NCBI RefSeq assembly: GCF_001939045.1
Contig: NZ_MKIM01000031.1
Coordinates: 62,001-126,000, forward strand
Origin: Rhizobium oryziradicis
GTDB lineage: Bacteria; Pseudomonadota; Alphaproteobacteria; Rhizobiales; Rhizobiaceae
DNA: 64,000 bases
Direction: 5' to 3'
Part shown: piece by piece, positions 18,101 through 26,400 of the stretch
Numbering within the stretch: the stretch's first letter is position 1
Layout of the letters: every line of letters begins with the position of its first letter
Notes under the pieces: model-generated
What the model was told of the DNA's origin: nothing
Seen by the model: only the letters and a program-made list of their open reading frames with translations
The model's database searches: none
Position numbers and translations under genes: made by a program

Positions 18101-18564
18101 ATTTTGGCAACCTCGGCCATATCCTCTGGCAGGGGTTCTGTGGCCGGAACCACGGGAACGCCGATTTCAATGGCCAGGTTGCGGGCAGCAACCTTATTGC
18201 CCAATCGCCGCATGGTCTCAGACTTTGGGCCAATAAAAATCAGACCTGCATCGTTGCAGGCGTCAACAAACTCTGGACTTTCCGAGAGAAGACCATAGCC
18301 GGGGTGGATAGCATCGGCCCCGGAAAGCTTGGCAACGCGGATAATTTCCTCAATCGAGAGATAGCTCTCAATCGGTCCAAGATCGCGCTTGAGGTGCGGG
18401 CCACGGCCAACCTGATAGCTTTCATCGGCTTTGAAGCGATGCAAGGAGAGCTTGTCTTCTTCCGCCCAGATGGCGACGGTTTTTATGCCAAGTTCGTTGG
18501 CGGCGCGAAATACGCGAATGGCGATTTCGGAACGGTTGGCAACAAGAATTTTCGAAATAGACAA
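15106..18564 (-). CDS. pyc: Pyruvate carboxylase
   Basis: Biotin-dependent anaplerotic enzyme making oxaloacetate from pyruvate and bicarbonate. Domains in order: ATP-grasp biotin carboxylase (about 1-450, starting SKILVANRSEIAIRVF), carboxyltransferase (about 530-800, TTMRDGHQSLLATRMRTHD), allosteric/PYC domain, and C-terminal biotinyl domain with EAMKM (biotinyl lysine about 1117). The best start is TTG 18564: GAGGAGGG lies four bases upstream (18569-18576) and gives LSISKILVANRSE, 1152 residues, almost exactly the Rhizobium etli length. An ATG 96 bases upstream would add a non-conserved leader. It is monocistronic. Confidence 0.97.
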   Translation of the reverse strand: MSISKILVANRSEIAIRVFRAANELGIKTVAIWAEEDKLSLHRFKADESYQVGRGPHLKRDLGPIESYLSIEEIIRVAKLSGADAIHPGYGLLSESPEFVDACNDAGLIFIGPKSETMRRLGNKVAARNLAIEIGVPVVPATEPLPEDMAEVAKMAAEIGYPLMLKASWGGGGRGMRVIRSEGDLAKEVTEAKREAQAAFGKDEVYLEKLVERARHVESQILGDTHGNAVHLFERDCSVQRRNQKVVERAPAPYLNETQRQELADYSLKIARATGYIGAGTVEYLMDADTGKFYFIEVNPRIQVEHTVTEVVTGIDIVKAQIHILDGFAIGTPESGVPKQEDIRLHGHALQCRVTTEDPEHNFIPDYGRITAYRSAAGFGIRLDGGTAYTGAIITRYYDPLLVKVTAAGSTPQEAISRMDRALREFRIRGVATNLTFLEAIITHPKFRDNTYTTRFIDSTPELFSHVKRQDRATKLLTYLADVTVNGHPETKNRPKPSEKAAKPVLPYIEGTIQDGTKQKLDALGPKGFSEWMRNEKRVLITDTTMRDGHQSLLATRMRTHDIARIAPIYARALPNLLSLECWGGATFDVSMRFLTEDPWERLALVREGAPNLLLQMLLRGANGVGYTNYPDNVVKYFVRQAAKGGIDLFRVFDCLNWVDNMRVSMDAVQEENKLCEATICYTGDLLNSARPKYDLKYYTNLAVELEKAGAHIIALKDMAGLLKPAAARVLFKALREATSLPIHFHTHDTSGISAATVLAAIDAGVDAVDAAMDALSGNTSQPCLGSIVEALNGTERESGLDPEWIRRISFYWEAVRSQYAAFESDLKGPASEVYLHEMPGGQFTNLKEQARSLGLETRWHEVAQAYADANQMFGDIVKVTPSSKVVGDMALMMVAQDLTVEDVQDPQKDIAFPDSVVSMLKGDLGQQPSGWPQALQKKALKGEQPYTVRPGSLLKEADLEAERKVIEDKLERPVNDFEFASYLMYPKVFTDFALASDTYGPVSVLPTPAYFYGIADGAELFAEIERGKTLVIVNQASSAPDAQGLVTVFFELNGQPRRIKVPDRSQAATAAVRRKAEAENTNHVGAPMPGVISRVFVSSGQQIKAGDVLLSIEAMKMETALHAEKAGKVAEVLVKNGDQIDAKDLLIVIEG

Positions 18565-18870
18565 TAGACCCTCCTCGGCAGCAGGCGTAACCTTTCGCGT
18601 CTGCGAAAAGAATTGATAGCTGTTTGTAAGGACATACGCAATTTCTGCGCAACGCAACATAGAAAATATTCATCGTCTATGAAGAGGCATTTTTATCGCA
18701 TATACCATTAAACTCGTATTAGTTGAACGGTATCGATAATAAATCCTATAGGATGCATAATATTTGATGCCTGCGCCTTTGGAGGCAATTGTGCCAATAA
18801 GCGAAAGGCTTTGGTTTTCGCATTCGATGATCCGAAAACCATTTTTGCCTGATGGGGATGTTTGCAGGGG
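18565..18870. other. Intergenic region upstream of pyc
   Basis: About 300 bases, AT-rich around 18660-18760, without a credible gene. It should contain the pyc promoter (minus strand). Its right end merges into a family A repeat copy. Confidence 0.5.
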
Positions 18871-18898
18871 TCAGGTTCCATTTGAACCTGACAGACTC
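18871..18898. repeat. Dispersed palindromic element, family A copy 2
   Basis: TCAGGTTC (18871-18878) and GAACCTGA (18884-18891) form a perfect stem; the tail CTGACAGACTCTAG nearly matches CTGACAAACTCTAG of copy 1 at 5948-5961. It abuts the stop codon of the luxR-type gene and may act as its 3' structure, although no T tract follows. Confidence 0.5.
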
Positions 18899-19638
18899 TA
18901 GTGAATTAATCCGAGCCGAATGGCCAGTCCAACCATGTGCTGGCGGTTTTTGGCGCTCAGCTTGTCCTGCAATTCATTGACATACCAATCCACGGTATGA
19001 TTCGAAATTTCGAGCAGCTTGCTCATTTCGTTTGAGGTCATGCCTTCGCCGAGATAGTTGAGAATCTCCAGTTCACGGCGCGTGAGGCGAACGTCCACTT
19101 TGGGCGCGCTGTTCAAAGCGTCTGCTTCGCCGTTCAGCTCCATCAGCCGCCAGAAGGCGCATTTCGCCACGGCGTCAAACAGCATGATTTCAATTGCCGA
19201 CAAGTCTACCGGCCGCCCGCCGATTGTCATATTGCCCAGAATGCCACCGCGGCCGTGGATTGGGAAAATATAGCCTTCCTCCAGACCAAATTTATAGGCG
19301 TCTGCCATCATTTTCTGCATGCGCTTGAAATGCGGGTCATCCTTGAACGCGGGCAGCGCCTCACTCCAGCGGAACGGGCGATGGGCCTGGGCCAGATAGC
19401 GCACGGAAGGATCAATCAATATCAGCTTCTTGGTCACATAGATCTGCGGCCATTTTTCCGGCCAACGACCCGCCAGCACCAGACTTAAAGGGTTTTGATC
19501 CGGTTTTGGTGTGCGCACCACGCCGTAATATTCGAAGCCATAAACGCTAAGGACCTTTTCCAGCTCGGCAATGAGCTCTTCACGATTCCTGCACCCCTGT
19601 GCGACAGCCATGAACTGTATAAGATGGTTGACCGTCAC
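18898..19638 (-). CDS. Orphan LuxR-type quorum-sensing regulator
   Basis: 246 residues: N-terminal autoinducer-binding domain (about 5-165) and C-terminal LuxR HTH (about 180-243: LTRRELEILNYLGEGMTSNEM). Five of the six residues that define the acyl-homoserine-lactone pocket of TraR (W57, Y61, D70, P71, W85) are present with exact spacing as W63, Y67, D76, P77, W91; the sixth, G113, corresponds to G122. This predicts real AHL binding. No luxI-type synthase is in the window, so it is a solo regulator. The start is GTG 19638 with AAGGGGG five bases upstream. It is divergent from ndvA, the glucan exporter, which is a plausible but unproven target. Confidence 0.9.
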   Translation of the reverse strand: MTVNHLIQFMAVAQGCRNREELIAELEKVLSVYGFEYYGVVRTPKPDQNPLSLVLAGRWPEKWPQIYVTKKLILIDPSVRYLAQAHRPFRWSEALPAFKDDPHFKRMQKMMADAYKFGLEEGYIFPIHGRGGILGNMTIGGRPVDLSAIEIMLFDAVAKCAFWRLMELNGEADALNSAPKVDVRLTRRELEILNYLGEGMTSNEMSKLLEISNHTVDWYVNELQDKLSAKNRQHMVGLAIRLGLIH

Positions 19639-19954
19639 AAGTACCCCCTTGATCTGACCTATGTCAGTAAATCATGTTGTTCTAATTAGCATTAAATTTT
19701 ATCAGGTCAAAACATACGTGTTCGACGTCTGTCACTTCAATCTTGAGTATTTATTAATTTTACCGTTCCCACCTTGTCCATAACCTCCAATTTGAAAAAT
19801 TGAATCTGCAAATTGAGATTTTGCACAATTGATAGGGAACTGTACAGGCGATGTTCATGTTTGTTTCCCTATAACAATCATACCTATGGCAGATCTATGC
19901 CCCCAGCGGGCAAATTACCGGATAATTTCGGTATGGAATGGAGAATTCGACGGC
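19639..19954. other. Divergent promoter region luxR-type gene/ndvA
   Basis: About 316 AT-rich bases between two divergent starts. It carries a candidate operator at 19654-19667 and no convincing gene. The ndvA frame stays open back to 19829, but no ribosome-binding site supports an earlier start. Confidence 0.55.
19654..19667. promoter_or_regulatory. Candidate LuxR-type operator
   Basis: CTGAC-CTAT-GTCAG is a perfect inverted repeat with a 4-base spacer, a few bases upstream of the Shine-Dalgarno of the luxR-type gene. LuxR-family boxes are dyads of this scale, although this one does not match the tra box. Autoregulation is an inference. Confidence 0.35.
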
Positions 19955-21703
19955 ATGTCCTTGTTGCAAATCTATTGGCGTGCTCTGCAGTATCTCGGGG
20001 CTTATCGCTTAAAGGTTGGCGTCGTCGTTGCCGCTAACATCATCCTTGCTGTGATCACCATTGCTGAACCTGTGTTGTTTGGCTGGATCATTGATGCGAT
20101 TTCCACAGGCAAGCCTGTCACGGATATTTTGATCATGTGGGGCGGTTTCGGCGTTTTCAATACGGTCGCTTTTGTGTTGGTGGCCCGCGAGGCAGACCGC
20201 CTTGCCCATGGTCGCCGCGCTTCCTTGCTGACAGAGGCCTTTGGTCGAATCATTTCGATGCCTCTATCATGGCACCACCAGCGCGGCACATCCAATGCAT
20301 TGCACACATTGCTGCGCGCCAGCGAGACATTGTTTGGTCTGTGGCTGGAATTCATGCGCACACACCTGGCAACGCTTGTGGCGCTGGCGCTGCTTATTCC
20401 CACGGCTTTGTCGATGGACGTGCGCCTGACCGTGGTGCTGATTGTGCTTGGCCTGATTTATATCGTGATTGGCAAAGTGGTGATGGACAAGACCAAGGAT
20501 GGTCAGGCCTCTGTCGAGGGCCACTATCACACAGTTTTTTCCCATGTCAGTGATTCGATCAGCAATGTCTCGGTAGTGCATAGTTACAACCGCATTCAGG
20601 CGGAAACAGCCGCGCTCAAATCCTTCACCACCAATCTGATCAATGCGCAATATCCGGTGCTGGATTGGTGGGCCATTGCCAGCGGCCTCAACCGTATTGC
20701 CTCCACAGCTTCGATGCTGATCATTCTTATTCTAGGCACCATGCTGGTGCAAAAAGGCGAGTTGCGGGTGGGTGACGTCATTGCCTTCATTGGCTTTGCC
20801 AATCTGTTGATCGGGCGCCTGGACCAGATGCGCCAGTTCTCGACCCAGATTTTCGAGGCCCGTGCCAAGCTTGAAGACTTCTATCAGCTGGAAGATTCGG
20901 TGAAGGAACGCGACGAGCCTGCCGGAACAGTGGATCTTCCCCCTGTGCGTGGTGATGTGGAGTTCAGGGATGTGTCGTTTGACTTTGCCAACACAACGCA
21001 AGGTGTGAAGCATGTGTCCTTCCAAGCCAAGGCTGGCCAGACGATTGCGATTGTCGGGCCTACGGGTGCTGGAAAAACCACATTGATCAATCTGTTGCAG
21101 CGGGTGCATGAACCTCAAGAAGGGCAAATCCTGATTGATGGGGTGAATATCACCAGCGTGACACGCCATTCGCTGCGTCACAGCATTGCCACCGTGTTTC
21201 AGGACGCAGGCATTCTCAATCGCTCGATTGCCGACAACATTCGCATTGGCCGTGAAAACGCGACGGATGAGGATATTGTCAAAGCGGCGGAGGCTGCCGC
21301 CGCCACCGACTTTATCGAGAGCCGACTAAACGGCTTTGATACCAGCGTCGGCGAGCGTGGTAATCGCCTCTCCGGTGGTGAGCGCCAGCGCATCGCCATT
21401 GCGCGTGCGATTTTGAAGGATGCGCCCATTCTGGTGCTGGATGAAGCCACCAGCGCTTTGGATGTGGAAACCGAAGCGCGGGTGAAAGAAGCAATTGATC
21501 GCCTGCGTAAAAATCGCACGACCTTCATCATCGCCCACCGTCTTTCCACCGTGCGCGAGGCGGATCAGGTGTTGTTCCTCGATCATGGCCGCATCGTTGA
21601 AATGGGCACCTATGATGAATTGAGTGCCAAGGGCGGCCGTTTTGCCTCGCTGTTGCAAACCAGCGGTCTGCTCAAGGAAGCCGATGAAGGCCCGCACATC
21701 TGA
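19955..21703 (+). CDS. ndvA: Cyclic beta-1,2-glucan exporter NdvA/ChvA (ABC transporter)
   Basis: Inner-membrane half-type ABC exporter that moves cyclic beta-1,2-glucan to the periplasm. A transmembrane domain (about residues 1-300) precedes the nucleotide-binding domain with Walker A GPTGAGKTT, signature LSGGERQRIAIARA and Walker B ILVLDEATSALD. ATG 19955 gives 582 residues, starting MSLLQIYWRALQYLG, close to ChvA/NdvA length; GGAG lies about 11 bases upstream. Proximity to ndvB confirms the specificity. Mutants in the Agrobacterium and Sinorhizobium homologues are defective in attachment or nodule invasion and in low-osmolarity growth (family knowledge). Confidence 0.95.
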   Translation: MSLLQIYWRALQYLGAYRLKVGVVVAANIILAVITIAEPVLFGWIIDAISTGKPVTDILIMWGGFGVFNTVAFVLVAREADRLAHGRRASLLTEAFGRIISMPLSWHHQRGTSNALHTLLRASETLFGLWLEFMRTHLATLVALALLIPTALSMDVRLTVVLIVLGLIYIVIGKVVMDKTKDGQASVEGHYHTVFSHVSDSISNVSVVHSYNRIQAETAALKSFTTNLINAQYPVLDWWAIASGLNRIASTASMLIILILGTMLVQKGELRVGDVIAFIGFANLLIGRLDQMRQFSTQIFEARAKLEDFYQLEDSVKERDEPAGTVDLPPVRGDVEFRDVSFDFANTTQGVKHVSFQAKAGQTIAIVGPTGAGKTTLINLLQRVHEPQEGQILIDGVNITSVTRHSLRHSIATVFQDAGILNRSIADNIRIGRENATDEDIVKAAEAAAATDFIESRLNGFDTSVGERGNRLSGGERQRIAIARAILKDAPILVLDEATSALDVETEARVKEAIDRLRKNRTTFIIAHRLSTVREADQVLFLDHGRIVEMGTYDELSAKGGRFASLLQTSGLLKEADEGPHI

Positions 21704-21747
21704 TCGGGCCAGATCTGATCAAGCCTGGCGACGCAAACATTTTCAAG

Positions 21748-21779
21748 AAAGGCGCGACTTTGCATGTCGCGCCTTTTTT
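21748..21779. terminator. Bidirectional terminator ndvA/M20 gene
   Basis: AAAGGCGCGAC...GTCGCGCCTTTTTT: eight-base GC arms with A and T flanks between two convergent stops. Confidence 0.9.
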
Positions 21780-21782
21780 ATG

Positions 21783-22946
21783 TCAGGCTTTCGCCAGCCA
21801 TTTTTCTGCAAGCTCGACCCAGAATGTGGTGCCGGTGGGAATAATATCGTCGTTGAAATTATAGCGCGGGTGGTGAAGCTGTGGGTCGTCGGCGGTTTTT
21901 TGCGTGCCGAGGAAAAAATAGGTTCCGGGCTTGTTTTCCAGCATATAGGCAAAATCTTCACTGCCCATGATCGGGTTTTCCATGTCGAAGACTTTGTCAT
22001 TGCCGGCAAAGCGCTTGGCCAGATCACGGACAAAGTCTGTTTCTGACTTGTGGTTGACGGTTGCCGGATAGCCGCGCTGATAGTCGATCTCAACCCGCAT
22101 GCCGTAGCTTGCCGCCTGCCCTTCGGCGATTTGGCGAATGCGCGTTTCCAGTGCATCGCGCACGCCAGCATCGAGGGCGCGGATGGTGATAGCCATCTCA
22201 GAACGCTCAGGGATAACATTGCTGGCGATGCCGCTGTTAAAGGCACCCACGGTGATAACGGCTGATTTCAGCGGATGGATGTTGCGCGACACCACCGTTT
22301 GCAAAGCCATGATGATGCTGGCACCCGCCACAATCGGATCGGCTGCATCTTGCGGCTCGGCACCATGGCCGCCCTTGCCAATCACGGTGATTTTGCATTC
22401 ATCCGCCGATGCCATGATTGGCCCTTCACGGAAGACAAATTGGCCGAAAGGGATGCGCGGATCATTGTGCAGGCCAAACACGGCGTCACAGGGAAAGCGC
22501 TCAAACAGACCATCTTCGATCATCAGCTTTGCACCGCCAAAATTTTCTTCGGCGGGTTGGAAAATCAGATGAATGGTTCCATCAAAATTGCGGCGCTCAG
22601 CCAGAATTTTGGCAGCACCCAGCAGCATGGCCGTGTGGCCATCGTGGCCGCAGGCATGCATAAGGCCGGGATGCTGGCTGACATAGTCCACGCCCGTCTC
22701 TTCGGGGATGGGCAAGGCATCAAAATCGGCTCGAATACCAATGCTGCGGGGGCTATCGCCATTTTTCAGTGTTGCAACAATGCCGGTTTTGGCCAGACCG
22801 CGGGTGATGTCATAGCCCATTTCTGTCAGCTTTTCAGCGACGAAATCGGAGGTTTTGAATTCGGACAGTCCGAGTTCCGGGATTTGGTGCAGATGGCGGC
22901 GGATGGCAACGATATCTTGCATTTCATTCGACAGGGGGAGAGACAT
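21783..22946 (-). CDS. M20-family amidohydrolase (hippurate hydrolase-like)
   Basis: 387 residues from ATG 22946, supported by GGGGG/GAG upstream; the frame runs open further but without conservation. Metal-ligand motifs of the M20/HipO amidohydrolases are visible: HACGHDGHTAML near residue 100 and PAEENFGGA about 35 residues later. Such enzymes remove acyl groups from N-acyl amino acids; the real substrate cannot be told from sequence. It lies between ndvA and ndvB but on the opposite strand, so it is an insertion in the glucan region rather than part of the pathway. Confidence 0.9.
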   Translation of the reverse strand: MSLPLSNEMQDIVAIRRHLHQIPELGLSEFKTSDFVAEKLTEMGYDITRGLAKTGIVATLKNGDSPRSIGIRADFDALPIPEETGVDYVSQHPGLMHACGHDGHTAMLLGAAKILAERRNFDGTIHLIFQPAEENFGGAKLMIEDGLFERFPCDAVFGLHNDPRIPFGQFVFREGPIMASADECKITVIGKGGHGAEPQDAADPIVAGASIIMALQTVVSRNIHPLKSAVITVGAFNSGIASNVIPERSEMAITIRALDAGVRDALETRIRQIAEGQAASYGMRVEIDYQRGYPATVNHKSETDFVRDLAKRFAGNDKVFDMENPIMGSEDFAYMLENKPGTYFFLGTQKTADDPQLHHPRYNFNDDIIPTGTTFWVELAEKWLAKA

Positions 22947-23434
22947 GATGGACCTGAAATTGCGGTGGAACCATGGGCGCGGCACAGAATGTGTCGGCAG
23001 GCGTGTCTGTTTACGATGACATTTGTTCAGCTTCCATTCAAGCAAAGCAATGCAAACTTTCAAGCTTGATGTCTTGTGGTGAAGGACGCTTCATCACCCT
23101 TATATGGGAGAGACCCTATGAATATGGCAGGATTTTTCAAAACCCAATCAAACGTGACGGTTTTGTCGCAGCAAGGGATTGGGTCGACTGCTCGTGTTTT
23201 TTGCCCGATTTGTGCTGACCAAAGATCTCTTTAAGGCCAATTTGTTTTGCTTGTGGCCTTTACTGGAAACCAAAAGCAAACGGATAAACGATATAGACTG
23301 CAACATAGCTTGGCGCATCTGCCATAAAATGCTGTAGGACTTTAAAATTGCTGCATGATTTTTTGGGGAACTGATTTGGTTTTTCAAGCGTTGTGCAGAA
23401 CACCCCACTCTTGCTGGTAACAGAATTCGAGAAC
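22947..23434. other. Divergent intergenic region M20 gene/ndvB
   Basis: 488 bases holding the promoters for the amidohydrolase and for ndvB. It includes a small frame at 23118-23234 with its own ribosome-binding site, annotated separately. The last 100 bases are AT-rich. No operator was recognised. Confidence 0.5.
23118..23234 (+). CDS. Possible 38-residue small protein upstream of ndvB
   Basis: ATG 23118 is preceded by GGGAG at 23106-23110, a workable distance, and opens a 38-codon frame (MNMAGFFKTQSN...CPICADQRSL). There is one CxxC pair. I do not recognise it. It could be a leader peptide, a genuine small protein or chance; the frame is short enough for chance. Confidence 0.22.
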   Translation: MNMAGFFKTQSNVTVLSQQGIGSTARVFCPICADQRSL

Positions 23435-26400
23435 ATGTCCCCATCTATGACGCCTTCTGCTGCGCCGCGCGACACTGAAACCCGAAACATTGACCACAAT
23501 GATTCGATCAGAGGTGTCTATCTGACAATTGATGAATTGAAGGATAAGTCCAAGAGCCTCGCCACAGATGTTGTGGCAACGCTTCCGGCTTTCTTTGCCT
23601 TCGATTTTTTTGCGCGGCATAAAGAAAACGAGCGGGAAATCCTGCGCGTTTACCGCACCACGGCAGCCGATCTGGAAGCCGGTGCGACCATTACGCCCGC
23701 CGCAGAATGGTTGCTCGACAACCATTACATCATCGAAGAAGCCATTCAGGAAGTGCGTCGTGACTTCCCTCGCCGCTTCTATGGCCAATTGCCCACGGTG
23801 AAAATTGGCGATCAGGTGATCCCGCGCGTCATGGCACTGGCCTGGCTCTATGTCGCCCACACCCACAGCACCGTGACCCGTGAGGGCATGACGGCACTGG
23901 CCGAGGGCTATCAGTCGGAACAATCTTTGGAAATCGGCGAGCTTTGGGCACTGCCGTCCATGGTGCGCTTTGTGCTGGTGGAAAATCTGCGCCGCATTTC
24001 CACCCGCGTGGAACGCTCGCGCCAGATGCGCCGCAAGGCCAATGAGGCCGCCGATGAAGTGATTCGTCTCAACGACGAGGCTGCGTGTCGCGAGTATCTC
24101 AAGACCATTGAAGCGCTGGTTGACGACAATACCTTTGCCACGCAATTCCTGTATCGCATCCGCAATGGCTCGCAAACATCCACGCTCGCCGTCAACTGGC
24201 TTGAGCAGCGGATGGCTGCCAAGGGCCGCAGCAGCGAAGAGGCCATGGCGGCGGAGCACAACCGTCTGTCGTCGGGCAATGTCACCATGGGCAGCATCAT
24301 CAAGGGTCTTCGCACCATTGATGATACGGAATGGTCGGTGTGGGTGGAAGAAGTCAGCCATGTTGACAAAATCCTGCGCTCGCACAGCGATTATGAAGCG
24401 CTGGATTTCGGCTCACGCAACAGCTACCGCAACACCATCGAAAAGTTGGCACGCCGCTCCGACAAGACCGAGTTGCAAATTGCCCAAGCTGCCATTGATC
24501 TGGCTCAGTCTGAAGCAACAGCGGCCGGCCAATCAGATTCGATCTCCAACGTCGGCAGCGTGCTGGTGGGGGCGCGCAAGCAGGAGCTTGAGCGCAAGAT
24601 TGGCTATCGTGTGCCTGTGCACATTGCCATAACCCGCAGCTTCAAGCGTCTGCACTGGTTGGCCATTGCCCTGCCTATTCTGGCTTTCACCGCTTTGGCT
24701 TTGGCTTTGGTGGCCTGGTATCTTTCCTATGCGGGCCTCTCGGTGCCGTTGATTGTGCTGTTGGTGGTGCTGTTTGCCTTGCCGGCGTCTGAAGGGGCCA
24801 CGGGCCTTTTCAACACGCTCTCCACCTTTGTGCTCAAGCCTGCCCGTCTGGTCGGGTATGAGTTCAAGGAAGGCATTCCCGATGAGGCGCGCACGCTGGT
24901 GGCGGTGCCCTGCATGATTTCCAAGCGCGACCATGTGGATGAACTGGTGCGCAATCTGGAAGTTCATTACCTCACCAACCCGCGTGGCGAGGTTTATTTT
25001 GCGCTGCTCAGCGACTGGCCGGATGCCAAGGTGGAAGAAACTGCCGCTGATCTGGAAGTGTTTGAATATGCCAAGCGCGAAGTGGCCAATCTCAATGCCC
25101 GTTACGATGACGATGGCAAGACCCGTTTTTACTTCCTGCACCGTCGCCGCCTGTTCAACCCTCAGGAAGATTGCTGGATGGGTTGGGAGCGCAAGCGCGG
25201 TAAGCTGCATGAGCTGAACCTGCTTTTGCGCGGCGACAAAGACACATCTTACATGACCGGTGCCAATACGGTGCCGGATGGCGTGCAATATGTGATGACA
25301 TTGGACGCCGACACCCGTTTGATGCGCGATGCCGTGACCAAAATGGTCGGCAAGATGTATCACCCGATCAACCGTCCGGTGCATGATCCAAAGACCGGCC
25401 GTGTTATCAGCGGCTACGGCATTTTGCAGCCGCGCGTGACACCATCGCTGACCACCGGCAAGGACGCCTCCGTGTTCCAGCGCGTGTTCTCGATCAATCG
25501 CGGCCTTGATCCTTACGTTTTCACCGTCTCCGACGTCTATCAGGACATTACCGGCGAAGGTAGCTTCACGGGTAAGGGCCTCTATCACGTTGATGCATTC
25601 GAGACCGCCATCAAGGGCCGGATCGACGAAAACACCATTCTCAGCCATGACCTTTTGGAAGGCTCGTTTGCTCGCTGCGCGTTGGTGACTGACGTTGAGC
25701 TGGTCGAAGACTTCCCAACCCGCTATGAGGTAGAAATCTCGCGTCAGCATCGCTGGGCGCGTGGCGACTGGCAGCTGCTTCCTTATATTTTCGACCCCAA
25801 TCGCGGCATTACCTCGCTTGGCCGTTGGAAAATGGTCGATAACCTGCGTCGCTCGCTGACCCCTATTGCGTGGTTTGCAGCATCCGTCATTGGCTGGTAC
25901 GCCATGAACCCGCTGGACACTTTGGTCTGGCAGCTGATGTTGATCTTCTCGCTGTTTGTGGCTCCGACCATTTCGCTGATCAACGCGCTGGTTCCACGCC
26001 AGACGGATATTGTGCCAAGTGCGCATTTCCAATCCTTGTGGGCTGATGTGCGCGGTGCCAATGCGCAAGTGGCGCTCCGCATCGTGTTCATTGCGGATAT
26101 GGCCTGCATGATGGCCGATGCCATCATTCGCTCGATGTATCGTCTGCTGGTCAGCCGCAAGATGCTGCTGGAATGGCGCACCGCCGCCAGTATTCAGTCT
26201 GCCGCGCAAGGAAGCATTCTCACCTATTACAAGACCATGCGCTATGCGCCGATCTTGGCAATTGTCGCCTTTGCTCTGTCGTTCTGGGAAGCAGGCTTTG
26301 GTGCCTTTGTTGGTCTGCCGTTTACGCTGATGTGGGTGCTGTCACCGCTGGTGGCCTGGTATGTCAGCCAATCGGCAGAAACCGAAGACCGCATGTTTGT

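Noticed and set aside
22947..23434. Possible mobile element between ndvA and ndvB
   Set aside because: The M20 gene has normal composition for the window, and I saw no terminal repeats, transposase or target duplication.
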